Source of the DNA: Graphiopsis chlorocephala
Taxonomy: Eukaryota > Ascomycota > Dothideomycetes > Cladosporiales > Cladosporiaceae
DNA length: 64,000 nt
Assembly: GCA_022828445.1 (NCBI GenBank)
Contig: JAIZZJ010000014.1
Span: 558,001-622,000 of the forward strand
Direction of reading: 5' to 3'
Shown in pieces: positions 8,810 to 18,693 of this stretch (the stretch's first letter is position 1; each line of letters begins with the position of its first letter). The notes under the pieces were generated by a model. That model saw nothing but the letters and a program-made list of their open reading frames with translations, searched no databases and had not been told where the DNA came from. The translations under genes and the position numbers were made by a program.

Positions 8810-10780
8810 ATGCGACGATGCTTCTTCCACCCGGCCCATAGTGCGCTACGAGCAGTACGATATCAGCCGGCCACTGGTCATCTGCACAAGCTATTCCAGC
8901 ATGACTTCCACACCACAATCCCTCGCCAGGCCGCAAAGGTGAAGACAGACCTCGAGCGGCGCATTGAGCAGATCCCAATCGAACGATTTCGGAACTTCTG
9001 CATTGTTGCACACGTCGACCATGGCAAGAGCACACTGAGTGATCGCCTGCTGGAGCTCACGGGAACTATTGAGAAGGGTGGATTGAAACAGTCTTTGGAC
9101 AGACTCGATGTGGAAAGAGAACGGGGCATCACGGTCAAGGCAAACACATGTTCTATGGTCTACAACCACAACGGAGAAGACTATCTGCTCCACTTGGTCG
9201 ATACACCTGGACATGTGGACTTCCGTGCGGAAGTCAGTAGGAGTTATGCGAGCTGTGGAGGCGCACTGCTCCTAGTGGATGCGTCTCAAGGTGTGCAAGC
9301 ACAAACAGTCGCCAATTTCTACTTGGCATTTGCTCAGGATCTAACATTGGTACCGGTCTTGAACAAGGTGGATCTGCCTACGTCGGACAAGCAACGAACA
9401 CTGGACCAGCTCCGCGACACTTTCGAGATCGACCCATCCAATGCGGTTGCAGTATCCGCGAAGACCGGTCTGAATGTCGAGCAAATCTTGCCTGTTATTG
9501 TCGACCAGATCCCAGCGCCGACTACGGACGACAAAGCACCTCTCAAACTTCTCCTCGTGGACAGCTGGTATGACAATTACAAAGGTGTGGTCTTGCTTGT
9601 GCGTATATTCGATGGTACTATCAAGCCAGGCGACAAAGTGATTTCGTTCGCTACAGGCATCACATACACAGTCGGCGAGGTCGGCATCATGTATCCGTTG
9701 GAGACACCACAGACTATGTTGCGTGCTGGTCAAGTCGGATACGTGTACTTCAACCCTGGCATGAAGCGCAGCAAAGACGCAAAGATTGGCGACACTTTTA
9801 CAACTCTTGGGAATCAGGACAAGGTGAAGATGTTGCCTGGTTTTGAAGAGCCGAAGAGTATGGTCTTCGTCTCGGCGTTCCCTACGGACCAGGGCGACTA
9901 TGCCCATCTGGAAGACAGCATTCATCAGGTCACACTCAATGATCGCTCAGTCTCGATTATGAAAGAGTCTTCGGAAGCTCTTGGTGCTGGCTGGCGCATG
10001 GGCTTCCTTGGCACACTCCACTGCTCTGTCTTTGAGGACCGTCTTCGCCAGGAGCACGGCGCGAGCATCATCATCACGCCTCCAAGTGTACCTTTCAAGA
10101 TTATCCGAAAAGACGGCAGCGAGGAAATCATGACCAACCCAAACAACTTCCCAGACGGATCGATACTCCACTCCCACATTGCCGATCTGCAGGAGCCATA
10201 CATTACCGCAACCATCACGATGCCAGAAGAGTACCTGGGCAAAGTCATCGAAATGTGTGAGGGCAACCGCGGCCAGCAAGAGTCCTTGAGCTTTTTCACC
10301 GCGACACAGGTCATTCTGAAGTACCAGCTGCCCCTCGAACGTCTTGTCGATGACTTCTTTGGCAAGCTCAAGTCGCTCACGAAGGGTTACGCCAGTCTGG
10401 ACTACGAAGACGCCGGCTTCAAATCAAGCAGCATCACCAAACTCCAGCTACACGTCAACAAAGTCCCCGTCGACGCCGTGGCTCGCGTGGTCCACACTTC
10501 GCAAGCCGAAAGGCTAGGCAAGGAATGGGTCACGAAGTTCACGAAGCACGTTGATAGACAGATGTTCGAAGTCGTCATCCAGGCTGTTACGGGCAAGAAG
10601 GTCGTTGCCAGAGAGACGCTCAAGCCGTTCAGAAAAGACGTAACTGCGAAGCTGCACGCCGCGGATATTAGTCGTAGACGCAAGTTGCTTGAGAGGCAAA
10701 AGGAGGGCCGCAAGAAGCTGAGAGCAGTGGGAAATGTGGCCATTGATAATAAGGCGTTCCAGAGCTTCTTGGCTAAATAA
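8810..10780 (+). CDS. GUF1: Mitochondrial translation factor GUF1 (EF4/LepA family)
   Basis: GTPase that acts on mitochondrial ribosomes and promotes back-translocation or fidelity under stress. A single exon of 656 residues starts at the first true ATG in frame, 8810; the frame is open further upstream but has no ATG. The N-terminus (MRRCFFHPAHSALRAVRYQP) is Arg-rich, lacks acidic residues and looks like a mitochondrial presequence. The GTPase elements are AHVDHGKST (residues about 67-75), the switch region ERERGITVKA, DTPGH, NKVD and VSAKTG. The elongation-factor domains II, III and V follow, and the LepA-specific C-terminal domain contains KLKSLTKGYASLDYE and RKKLRAVGNVAIDNKAF. Length and domain order match the family. 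Confidence 0.96.
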   Translation: MRRCFFHPAHSALRAVRYQPATGHLHKLFQHDFHTTIPRQAAKVKTDLERRIEQIPIERFRNFCIVAHVDHGKSTLSDRLLELTGTIEKGGLKQSLDRLDVERERGITVKANTCSMVYNHNGEDYLLHLVDTPGHVDFRAEVSRSYASCGGALLLVDASQGVQAQTVANFYLAFAQDLTLVPVLNKVDLPTSDKQRTLDQLRDTFEIDPSNAVAVSAKTGLNVEQILPVIVDQIPAPTTDDKAPLKLLLVDSWYDNYKGVVLLVRIFDGTIKPGDKVISFATGITYTVGEVGIMYPLETPQTMLRAGQVGYVYFNPGMKRSKDAKIGDTFTTLGNQDKVKMLPGFEEPKSMVFVSAFPTDQGDYAHLEDSIHQVTLNDRSVSIMKESSEALGAGWRMGFLGTLHCSVFEDRLRQEHGASIIITPPSVPFKIIRKDGSEEIMTNPNNFPDGSILHSHIADLQEPYITATITMPEEYLGKVIEMCEGNRGQQESLSFFTATQVILKYQLPLERLVDDFFGKLKSLTKGYASLDYEDAGFKSSSITKLQLHVNKVPVDAVARVVHTSQAERLGKEWVTKFTKHVDRQMFEVVIQAVTGKKVVARETLKPFRKDVTAKLHAADISRRRKLLERQKEGRKKLRAVGNVAIDNKAFQSFLAK

Positions 10781-11483
10781 ATGTAAAATAGACCATGTAC
10801 AATAGTGCTGAGATGATGCATCCAATGAACGGCAAGAAATGCTTTCGCAGAGAAATTGCAGTGCCGAGATAATACAGTAAGGTGATCGAATCAACATGTT
10901 CTATGTTCCATGAATTAGAACAGTCGGCCGTGAACATACGAGCTGACCGTGGCACGTACGCATCATCACGAGCATCTCGGGTTCACATGCATTCTAGAAT
11001 CATATGTGCCGTTGAGTATAGTGCTGTTCTCAGTGACAAGATGACTTGAGGCTTCCATAGTACATATTTCGGCCATGCTGTACCTTATACGTCGTCCTGA
11101 TAGCAAGATGCCACGGTACATGATTCATACTCATTTCGGCTGATTACTAGATCTGGCACCGACAGATATCGATTTTGGTCTGGCTCGTACAGCAGAAAGG
11201 ACCAAGACGTTGCAGCTCGCAGGTCATGGCGCGCGCGCTGTAACGCTACATTAAAAGAATCTTTCGACATCAAACTGTGAGTTCCGACTGGGTATCTTGA
11301 TTGGCATGAAACATAAACATACTTGTCCTCGCCTTTATTCTTTTCCACTCTGACCAGTTTCTCCAACGCCTCGCTGAAGTCCAGATTGTGATACACCACT
11401 GTAATAAACATAAAAAGAGCCGCTCTCGTCCGATGCTGAGCATAAGAGACACAATGGATGATGCCGTCGCACGCAATAATTCA
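10781..11483. other. Intergenic region GUF1 / RPB7 (convergent 3' ends)
   Basis: About 700 bases hold the two 3' UTRs. A 108-codon frame with a true ATG lies here and is listed separately with low confidence. Confidence 0.45.
11085..11411 (-). CDS. Small hypothetical ORF, weakly supported
   Basis: A 108-residue frame with a genuine ATG (11411) and a stop at 11085 lies downstream of RPB7 on the same strand. It begins MFITVVYHNLDFSEALEK and is mixed in charge, with no signal peptide, membrane segment or motif I know. It could instead be part of the RPB7 3' UTR read by chance. No homology could be tested here. Confidence 0.2.
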   Translation of the reverse strand: MFITVVYHNLDFSEALEKLVRVEKNKGEDKYVYVSCQSRYPVGTHSLMSKDSFNVALQRARHDLRAATSWSFLLYEPDQNRYLSVPDLVISRNEYESCTVASCYQDDV

Positions 11484-12122
11484 CTACTGCATGAGAGGAC
11501 TAGCCGTTGGTCAGTATCCAATACGATCTGCTCGTGGCGTGTGACTTCGTACCCAAGATAATCCTCGCGGATGCTGCCGATGGCATACATCTGGTTCAAC
11601 TCAGAACGGATACCCTTGATGCGCAGCCGCACTTGCGAGCCGGCTTCGACGGTCTGCCCTTCGTTGTCTGCGAAAGAAGGCGTGGCGCCCTCCATCGAGA
11701 ACTTCAGCGAGCTGGGAATCATCTGCGCCATGCCAATCAGCCCCTGTGTCCAAACTCCCATCTCTCCAGAGACATTCCAAGCGCAAACTTACCGCCTTGC
11801 TGACGAACACGCTCAGCGCACCGACGTCTACGAAGAACCCATTGTTGACCACCTGCGACACCTCACCATCCACCACCTCGCCGCGGAACGGCTGCCACAC
11901 CACCGCGCGGTACGAGATTGTGTACATCGCCATGCCCGTGCCCGGCATCACCTTGGGCTCACTAATCTCTAAGATACCGATAATGCGCACGATCATCATT
12001 GTGCCGGTGTTTGTGCCCTCCTTCTTCTTGTAGAGGAGTTCGCGGATCGAGTCTGGCGCTTCAGAGCTGAAGTATGAGGGGTGCAGAGGAATGCGCTCCT
12101 CCATCTCGTGGACGAAGAACAT
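11484..12122 (-). CDS. RPB7: RNA polymerase II subunit Rpb7
   Basis: Subunit of the Rpb4/Rpb7 stalk that contacts nascent RNA and links polymerase II to initiation and mRNA decay. Minus-strand exons 11793-12122, 11553-11743 and 11484-11499 with introns of 49 and 53 bases give 178 residues (yeast has 171). The N-terminal tip domain starts MFFVHEMEERIPLHPSYF and includes ISYRAVVWQPFRGEVVDGEV and NNGFFVDVGALSVFVSK. The S1/OB domain includes VRLRIKGIRSELNQMYAIGS and ends REDYLGPLMQ. The last exon is just 16 bases, and its CTAG acceptor gives the conserved DYLG ending in phase. The start matches the yeast MFFI start. Confidence 0.95.
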
Positions 12123-12718
12123 GGTGTGTGGGCGGGAGACGCGAGAGCGCCTGAGAGGTCGGAGGGTTGAGGTTCTAAGGAACTGGCGATCCCAGTATGC
12201 GCGAGAGGCTATTGATGCTATCGGTGGTCCGCTGCGGATGTGACTGGCGCAAGATGGATTTGGCGAGAATGCGGCGGGTAAGGGTTTTCGCGATATGTAT
12301 TTGCCTGGTGGAGATGAGTGTCGCAGCAATGGAAGCCTTTCAGCACTTGAAAAGGTCAACAGTGTTCTGAAGCCAGTCGCGTGCTCCGGCAACACATTCT
12401 TGAGTGAAGTCGCCGAACGCGGCTACTCCCGTACGACTTTCAGGTGCAATGTCACAGTTAATTCATTTTAAGTCGGCCTAGCATGTTGGATCTGTGCATA
12501 TATGTATGTTTATGAGCCTCAGCGTGTTTTTCAAAGGCGCTGGAAGACAGCAAAAGTCAAATGGAAAATTATTGGAGTCGTTCAAGTAAGATGTACGTTC
12601 AATCATGCCTGGGCTGTCAAATTTTATTTAGGTAGAGAGGAGTGAGTACGCATAATGTTTGCGCTGGCAGCGGTAATGACCCCAAATGCACACCTCTAGC
12701 AAAAGCGTAATATCGTAT
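12123..12718. promoter_or_regulatory. RPB7 upstream region and 3' flank of the next gene
   Basis: About 600 bases between two tandem minus-strand genes. It must contain the RPB7 promoter. The open frame of RPB7 continues upstream of its ATG for some distance without another ATG, so a longer N-terminus is unlikely. Confidence 0.4.
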
Positions 12719-13747
12719 TCAGTTTCTACTCGTTCTTCGTGTCTCCATCGGATACTCGCTCGTGGTCGTCCCAAACGATGTGCCCAATACGTTTCCATAA
12801 CTGTCATTTCTCGTGTTCTGTTGTTGGTCTATAGTGTCGTAAAATGGACTGTAAGGCGCTGCAACAGAGTGTTCACGGCCTCTGTTGTCCTGTCCTGGCA
12901 CGCTTCCAGGCCATCGTCGCTGCTGTTCGTGCAAAGCGTCCAAGGACTCACCAACAACGTGGTACTTGTCCCAATTGATAGGCGGCATTCGCACAATGTC
13001 TTGAGGACCGGGTATTCGTGAAAAGGGAGCGTCTGCGACAGTGGCCTGCCGTGTTATTGAGTCCTGCCCTCTGGCTTGCTCACTAGGCTGATCTCCTGTG
13101 CGAGACATAGGCGACTCGTCTCCTTCCCTGGCACCAAGCATAACCTCATCCTCGTCGTCACCTTCTTCCTCGGGAGCATCAAGGACGTCGCGTATAGAGC
13201 CAAATTCAGGCCTCTGCTCTTTCAGCTTCCCAGCTACGAGTTCTTTCCTGTAGCGCTGCGGTTCCGCCAGCGCCTGTTTCTTCAGCGCATCTAATGTCTG
13301 CAAGTCGCTCTTGGCCTTTTGCTTCTGAAATTGCAGGCTCGAGATCGCCGCGCGCAATGCTACCGCGTCTGCCGAATCCTCACTGGAGAATGGCTGTGGT
13401 GGTGGTTCTGGGATGTACTCCGTTTCGGGTATTGCTGAAGGCACTGGCGGTGGTATTGGAGCCTTTCCTCCAGTGAAATGATGTGGAGCATGTTCGTATG
13501 AGTGCTCAGGTAGCATGTCATCGTGCATGTTCATGTCGGAAACCACGTTGGCGGGTGGTATGGGAGGGACCTCGAAGTCATGGTGGGTGTGGCCCACGGC
13601 TGGTAGCACAGGCTGTACTTTGGGAGTGATGGGGCTGTATGCCGGTGCGACAGGCGATGAAGAACCGTCGTTGGAGGATGAATGATGCGATGCGGCGGCC
13701 GTAGGCTGCTCTGATGGCGGCCTCGGAGGCTTGATCGTCAGTGGCAT
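12719..13747 (-). CDS. Conserved-looking fungal protein with coiled coil, function unknown
   Basis: A 342-residue single-exon frame from a true ATG at 13747. I do not recognise the family. The N-terminal 120 residues are low-complexity, rich in Pro, Ser and His (PPIPPANVV, APIPPPVPSAIPETEYIPEPP). Residues about 128-180 form a clear amphipathic helix (AVALRAAISSLQFQKQKAKS, then LKKQALAEPQRYRKEL), followed by an acidic patch EEEGDDEDE. A more constrained-looking segment follows, FSRIPGPQDIVRMPPINWDK and YHVVGESLDALHEQQRRWPG, and then a Gln/Asn/Ser-rich tail. No signal peptide or membrane segment. The pattern of one helix plus a short constrained motif in disordered sequence is typical of a nuclear complex subunit, but that is inference. 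Confidence 0.75.
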   Translation of the reverse strand: MPLTIKPPRPPSEQPTAAASHHSSSNDGSSSPVAPAYSPITPKVQPVLPAVGHTHHDFEVPPIPPANVVSDMNMHDDMLPEHSYEHAPHHFTGGKAPIPPPVPSAIPETEYIPEPPPQPFSSEDSADAVALRAAISSLQFQKQKAKSDLQTLDALKKQALAEPQRYRKELVAGKLKEQRPEFGSIRDVLDAPEEEGDDEDEVMLGAREGDESPMSRTGDQPSEQARGQDSITRQATVADAPFSRIPGPQDIVRMPPINWDKYHVVGESLDALHEQQRRWPGSVPGQDNRGREHSVAAPYSPFYDTIDQQQNTRNDSYGNVLGTSFGTTTSEYPMETRRTSRN

Positions 13748-14734
13748 GGACTGCGTGGACTGTGCGCTGTGGTCGGATCTTCCCGAATTGTACGCCAGGT
13801 TGTCGATTTAGCCTGAGGCGGACAGAGAGTATTTTGTTATGGCCGTGGAATATGTAGACGTTTTGCGTGGGTTTGGGTATGCGCGGAAATGTGTAGAGAG
13901 CCTGTGACTGTGAACCTCTGGTGGTTTAGTTCCTCGCAAACGCGGAGTGCTGCATCATTCGCCACTGGTTGGCAGTCGTTCCCCACTCAGATCTGCCCAC
14001 GATCGTGGAGACAGTCTGGATTACATAAAACAAGTATGCAACAACTGCAGCCTCCAGGTGGCGACACATCGATTTAGTTTTACAGCATAAATTCATGGGC
14101 ACAATGATCTATGTGAATCAAGCCATGCCCGTCAAGAAAACTTGCGGCCAGCTCGGGCCTTGCACGCCATTTTGAGCGAACTAACAATCTGCAAACAATT
14201 CTGAGACGTTCAAGATAAAAGAAAGATAGATAGCCTTATTTCTATCAATGCAGTAGAAATCTGGACAGTATCTATGAATGGTCTCGATGTGTAAGTGAGG
14301 TTGTAGCCTTGTTGCAATTCGACTCCCAAAAGAGCGACTATCATAATTACTGCATCAGGATGCACCCATTCGGTGCATCCGCAGTAAACACTTGTATTTC
14401 CAAGCCTTTGAGCACGCAATAGCAGCGACATAACAAACATCAGCCTGCTGATTTAAGCAAGTTGGAGCTGATTCGCTGCTTCCTGAAAGCCGCCACCAGC
14501 CTTGTTCCCGAACCTCGGATGACGTGCCCAGATGTCTGTAATCCAGCAACACTTACAAATACGCCCTGCGATCGTCGTGCGACACGATGCATTGGTGCAT
14601 TGTCTGCTGTATATATGATCGCCTTGAGTTCGTAGGTCCAACATTCTAATGCCCAACATCTTACCATCTCCACAAACATTCACAAAAGCCTGATCACCAT
14701 TTCGCCACATCCCGAGCAATACACACTTGTGACG
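13748..14734. other. Divergent intergenic region with hairpin
   Basis: About 1 kb between divergent genes. It contains a perfect 9-base inverted repeat listed separately. No further coding region is convincing. Confidence 0.45.
14349..14385. repeat. Imperfect palindrome / hairpin
   Basis: The arms ggatgcacc (14358-14366) and ggtgcatcc (14372-14380) are perfect inverted complements around a 5-base loop. The flanks actgc and gcagt extend the pairing after a small bulge on one side. It sits about 350 bases upstream of the AsaB-like gene and could be a dimeric factor site or an RNA hairpin. Confidence 0.6.
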
Positions 14735-15604
14735 ATGTCGGCAACAAGTACTCAAACACAGCAATCCGTCAGCTTTGACGTAAAGGATGATGCACCTATA
14801 GAAATCCCTCGCGGCAAGGTTGAAACCTCATTGGTATTCTATGCCCCGCCTGCCGACGGTTCAGCACCCTTCAATTACGTCGAAAAGCCACCACAAGGCC
14901 AGCCTCAACGCAACTACACAGAGGACACACACACCGTCACCATTCACGACATCCGCGGTCACGAGTCAGAGTATGACTTCAATGTCAGCGGCTTTGGCGT
15001 GATCCAGAATGTTCCCGACAGCGCAGAGAAGGAATTCACCTCTGACGACAGCATCAAAGAAAAATACTACCCGGAAGTCGAGAAGCTCCTTCTGGACAAC
15101 GTTCCTGGTGCGAAGAGAGTTTTCTTCTTCGACCACACCGTCCGCCGTTCACACCCTGATGCGCCACGAGCCCCAGTGACACGTGCGCACATCGATCAAA
15201 CTCGCGCCTCTGCAGAGCAGCGTGTACACTACCACATGGGAGACGAAGCAGAGAAACTGCTTCAGGACCGCGTTCGACTGATCAACGTCTGGCGTCCACT
15301 CAACGGTCCCGTAGTAGCGTCACCGCTTGCCTACGCGGACTCTCGTACAGTACCAGATGACCAACTTGCTGGCGTGCAACATCGCTATCCCCATCGCGTT
15401 GGTGAGACTGCGGGTGTCAAGTACTCGCCAGAAGGCAAATGGCACTACTTAAGCGGGATGAAGAATGATGAGAGGATTCTGCTCCAGTGCTACGACAGCA
15501 AGGATGGTGCGAGGACGCCTCATTCGGCGTTCGTTGACCCCAGGACTCAGCAAGGCTGGCCTGGTCGTGAGAGCATTGAAGTCAGAGCTTTGGTCTTTGG
15601 CTGA
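14735..15604 (+). CDS. AsaB/CmcJ-type hydroxylase-desaturase-like protein
   Basis: Single exon, 289 residues, starting at the ATG at 14735. It belongs by appearance to the fungal family named for AsaB and the cephalosporin P8/CmcJ protein, relatives of non-haem Fe/2-oxoglutarate oxygenases that decorate secondary metabolites. Supporting stretches are ETSLVFYAPPADGSAPFNYV near the N-terminus, TVTIHDIRG, RVFFFDHTVRRS, RAHIDQT, LINVWRPLNGPV, SPLAYADSRTV, KWHYLSGMKNDERILLQCYD and the end PGRESIEVRALVFG. A His-x-Asp pair (AHID) and a later conserved RTPHSAF are candidate metal-site elements. No partner biosynthetic gene lies beside it. It converges on the rhodopsin-domain gene (153 bases between stops). 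Substrate unknown. Confidence 0.85.
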   Translation: MSATSTQTQQSVSFDVKDDAPIEIPRGKVETSLVFYAPPADGSAPFNYVEKPPQGQPQRNYTEDTHTVTIHDIRGHESEYDFNVSGFGVIQNVPDSAEKEFTSDDSIKEKYYPEVEKLLLDNVPGAKRVFFFDHTVRRSHPDAPRAPVTRAHIDQTRASAEQRVHYHMGDEAEKLLQDRVRLINVWRPLNGPVVASPLAYADSRTVPDDQLAGVQHRYPHRVGETAGVKYSPEGKWHYLSGMKNDERILLQCYDSKDGARTPHSAFVDPRTQQGWPGRESIEVRALVFG

Positions 15605-15757
15605 GTTCGGGACTTGGCATGATCTAAGATTTAAATGCTGTACTGGTGTTATTGAGGCTAAGGACTTCAAAGATTGACGGATAATGATAACGATTTTGCG
15701 GTTGATACTTGATAGGCACTGAAGAAAATGCAATGAAGTTCAACTGTTATTTACTCA

Positions 15758-17274
15758 CTACTTCGCTCGAAAACCTTGCGTGCCAGTAGATTCGCACGTA
15801 ACATGTGTCTCGCGTGTCCTCGTGATGCCATCCTCGGAAGACAAGATCAGCTCCTGGCTGTCGCCGTCCTGCATGCCATGCAATTCTGCTTCGGTCTTGG
15901 TTTCCGGTCCCTTCCTCGTCGACATTGCAAGCGTGTCGCCGAAACGCGATGACCCGAGGCCATAGTTACGCCCAGAGCGGTGTTGGGCATCGCCAGATCG
16001 TGAGCGCAGACCAGAGCCAGAGAACACTGTTCCGAAAAGTGGCCGGAGAGAAGCTGCAGAAGCGCATACTATGGCGACGTTGAGTTCGATTTGACCCCAG
16101 AGTAAGATCTAGAATCGTTTAGTGTTGCGCGTTGATGAGGAAGAACAGCGTGCAACCCACCCCTATAGCATCGTAGCCCGGATCTTTCGAGTTGAAGTAT
16201 GCCCACAGTGCGTGTAAGCGAATCATGGAGGCTATCACGGCTATGCCGCCGATCAGGAAAATTCCGACTACAGCGTCTGGAATACATCAGTATTGGATAT
16301 CAGCTTAATATGTTCGGATTACTGACACTTTCGTCGGCGGTTGACTTGAAGTCCCAGTGCTGGCTTGATGGGTAGAATCAACACCAAGAGGTCCGTTGCG
16401 ATATTGATGCCCGCCATAGAGTAATACGAGCCCTTGAGGTTGTTGCACTTTGGACTCGGGAAAGTAGGCAACCATGCGTCGGATGGATTGGGACACTCAA
16501 AAGCCTGATAACGTTAGTAGATGTTTGTGGTTGCCGAAAAGGGTGATATGTACGTTCACAAACATAATGATGATGGTATACACCGCTATGATCGCTGTCG
16601 TGCCCCAGAAGAATAGTCCGTTCTGTGCGGTCATGTCAGCCATCTGTCTTGCGCAGAGAATACTTCGGCTGCTAACGCTGCTCGCACCTGCTTACCATGG
16701 TTGGAGGTGGAAACACCCGGTAATAGAGCGCCAAGAAAGACAGTTTTGTTGTTGCGAGCGACAGTGGGTATATGATCTGATATGCATACCAGTATTTGAG
16801 GGTGTTGATGTATGCAGTGAGCGTATAATCCCCCGATGCGTGGATTCTGGACAGAATTAGACCAGCAATCATGTACTACTGTACAAAATAATAATAGAGT
16901 CTGTACTCACCCGACTCCCCAGCTGATCTGGAAGCCATTAAAGATGGCAAGTATAGTCACAACCAGAAGTGCGAGCGCAATGAAGTAGTCATCGAGTCCT
17001 ACTTTCTTCGTGAAAACGATGCGGCAGTAGAATCTGTGAACATTATTAGATAATGTTCTGACGGAACAAAGAAAGTTCATACCTCGCGCTGACCACACAA
17101 AATGACAGCAAATACAGAGCCGCGGTCACCGCAATGAACATGGGCTGCCGAGACCCATTTTCCGATCTGTGATCCCCAACAAGTCAGCAAGACATTCATT
17201 CAATTTGCATCGGCTACCACGTACGTGATGTTGGGGTAAGTCACCCTTGATGTCTTTCCAAGATGCAAAGACAT
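15758..17274 (-). CDS. Rhodopsin-domain (Pth11/SAT20-like) seven-helix membrane protein
   Basis: Eight minus-strand exons joined in phase: 17225-17274, 17083-17166, 16911-17033, 16696-16846, 16554-16622, 16327-16504, 16161-16276 and 15758-16108; introns 49-73 bases; 373 residues. Helices include FIAVTAALYLLSFCVVSAR, VGLDDYFIALALLVVTILAI, the segment around LKYWYAYQIIYPLSLATTKLS, WGTTAIIAVYTIIIMF, NIATDLLVLILPIKPALGLQ and VVGIFLIGGIAVIASMIRLH. The late motif ILLWGQIELNVAIVCASAAS and SLRPLF is diagnostic of this fungal family. The DDY after helix 2 and FECPNPSDAW are further family marks. The tail is cytosolic and Ser/Arg-rich. The intron after RRRK needs a GTCAGT donor. Members are plasma-membrane proteins of mostly unknown ligand; some act in surface sensing. 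It is divergent from the tyrosinase gene. Confidence 0.88.
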
Positions 17275-18693
17275 GGTCAACGAAAGTGGTCGTCTCTTGC
17301 GCTCTACATGGACAGGGTCAGTAACCAGTCCTACTTAGACTCCAAAATGTTGTTCCCCTAAGTGGCAAAGGAGACTGTCGATAGGGCTGCCACGATCTGT
17401 GTCAGACAGTGGTCTATTCGCTACAGCGAAAAATTATGTGTACTATAGTACCTCGCCTAAGTCTGAAGCGACTCGGAGGCTCCTCTAACGAGAAGGGCTC
17501 GTACGCCGGTCATGTTGCTCTGTGGTTTCCAGTATTGCAAAGTTAGGCAAGCCATTTCTACGTTCCACTATAGATTGCGAGCTCCTTTGGCCGCAAAATT
17601 TGGTATGCATGATGCCCTTCCTCGGATCTTCCACCATACAGTGGGCGAAAGAAGCGGTGGTGCACATTTCTTCTACCTTGTCGAACTTCTGCGGACTCGG
17701 TTACGCAGTGCAATTGGCGGATAAAGACACTCGAACTCTGCCCCTGCATACAAGCGGTGACTTTGTGTTGAGGATCCGCCCGTATGGTAGGTAGGAGGCT
17801 CTTTAGCAAAAGACCGCGGCCAATACGAATTATGCGGCGTTGCATGCAGTCCTGCAAGGGTTTCTTCTGATGCCCACAGCTAGCCCGTATAGGACATGAC
17901 CCGGACCCGCCGGTGTTCGACTCGTTGTATAAGTTAATTTGCACGCGCCAGAGGAGGGACGATGTTTGGAGCCCTGGAGTTACTGGGGTCCAAGTTGAGG
18001 CGACGTCCGCCTAAACACAGACTTCGCGGGTTGCAATGGTGAGCCGGCAAGCAGTAGTCTACTCACAAGAAATACACTATTTCGTGTCTTGGTAGGCCTG
18101 ACCAAATTTCTGACGCGAGCAGAAACCTGGCAACAAACACTTTGTGTTTAGTTGCGCCACAAATGACAACTAGGCGTAGTGGAAGCTCGATTTAGCCATA
18201 GAGTTACTACTTCTCTTCTACATGACACACCCATATAATGTCGCTAGAAACGGCTCTTGCGCAATTTAGCAGCTCACGCAAGATCTACATCGTTTACGGA
18301 ACTCGCTGCCGGGTGGAGCCCTTGTGAAGGTCTCAGGGCTAACTGGATCTCCCTATATTGCTGATTCGCACTGCGCCTCTTCCTCCGCCAATCGGAGACA
18401 ACATCGTACGGCTTGTTACTGGATTGGCATCCATCGCTCCATCTTTCATTCTCGGAGCCCATGTCTCGCCCTACCAACGCCTGCTGATTTTGCCGCAAGC
18501 GATGTTGATACCGGGGCCAGACTTTCGAGGACAGGACCACTACTTTGAGTGCGTCTCAAGATTTTCATAGCCGAGATGGAACGGACGCATGTGGTACATG
18601 CGCCGTTTGCAGAAGGCTGTCGAAGAATTGCAAAGGCAATAAGAATAGGAAATACTCTCCCATGATCTTTCATGTTGGACCATCAGTCTCAAA
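17275..18693. promoter_or_regulatory. Divergent region rhodopsin-domain gene / tyrosinase
   Basis: About 1.4 kb between the two divergent ATGs. Short frames on both strands overlap each other without motifs, so I see no gene. It should contain both promoters, with the tyrosinase ATG at 18694 preceded by a short leader. Confidence 0.45.
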
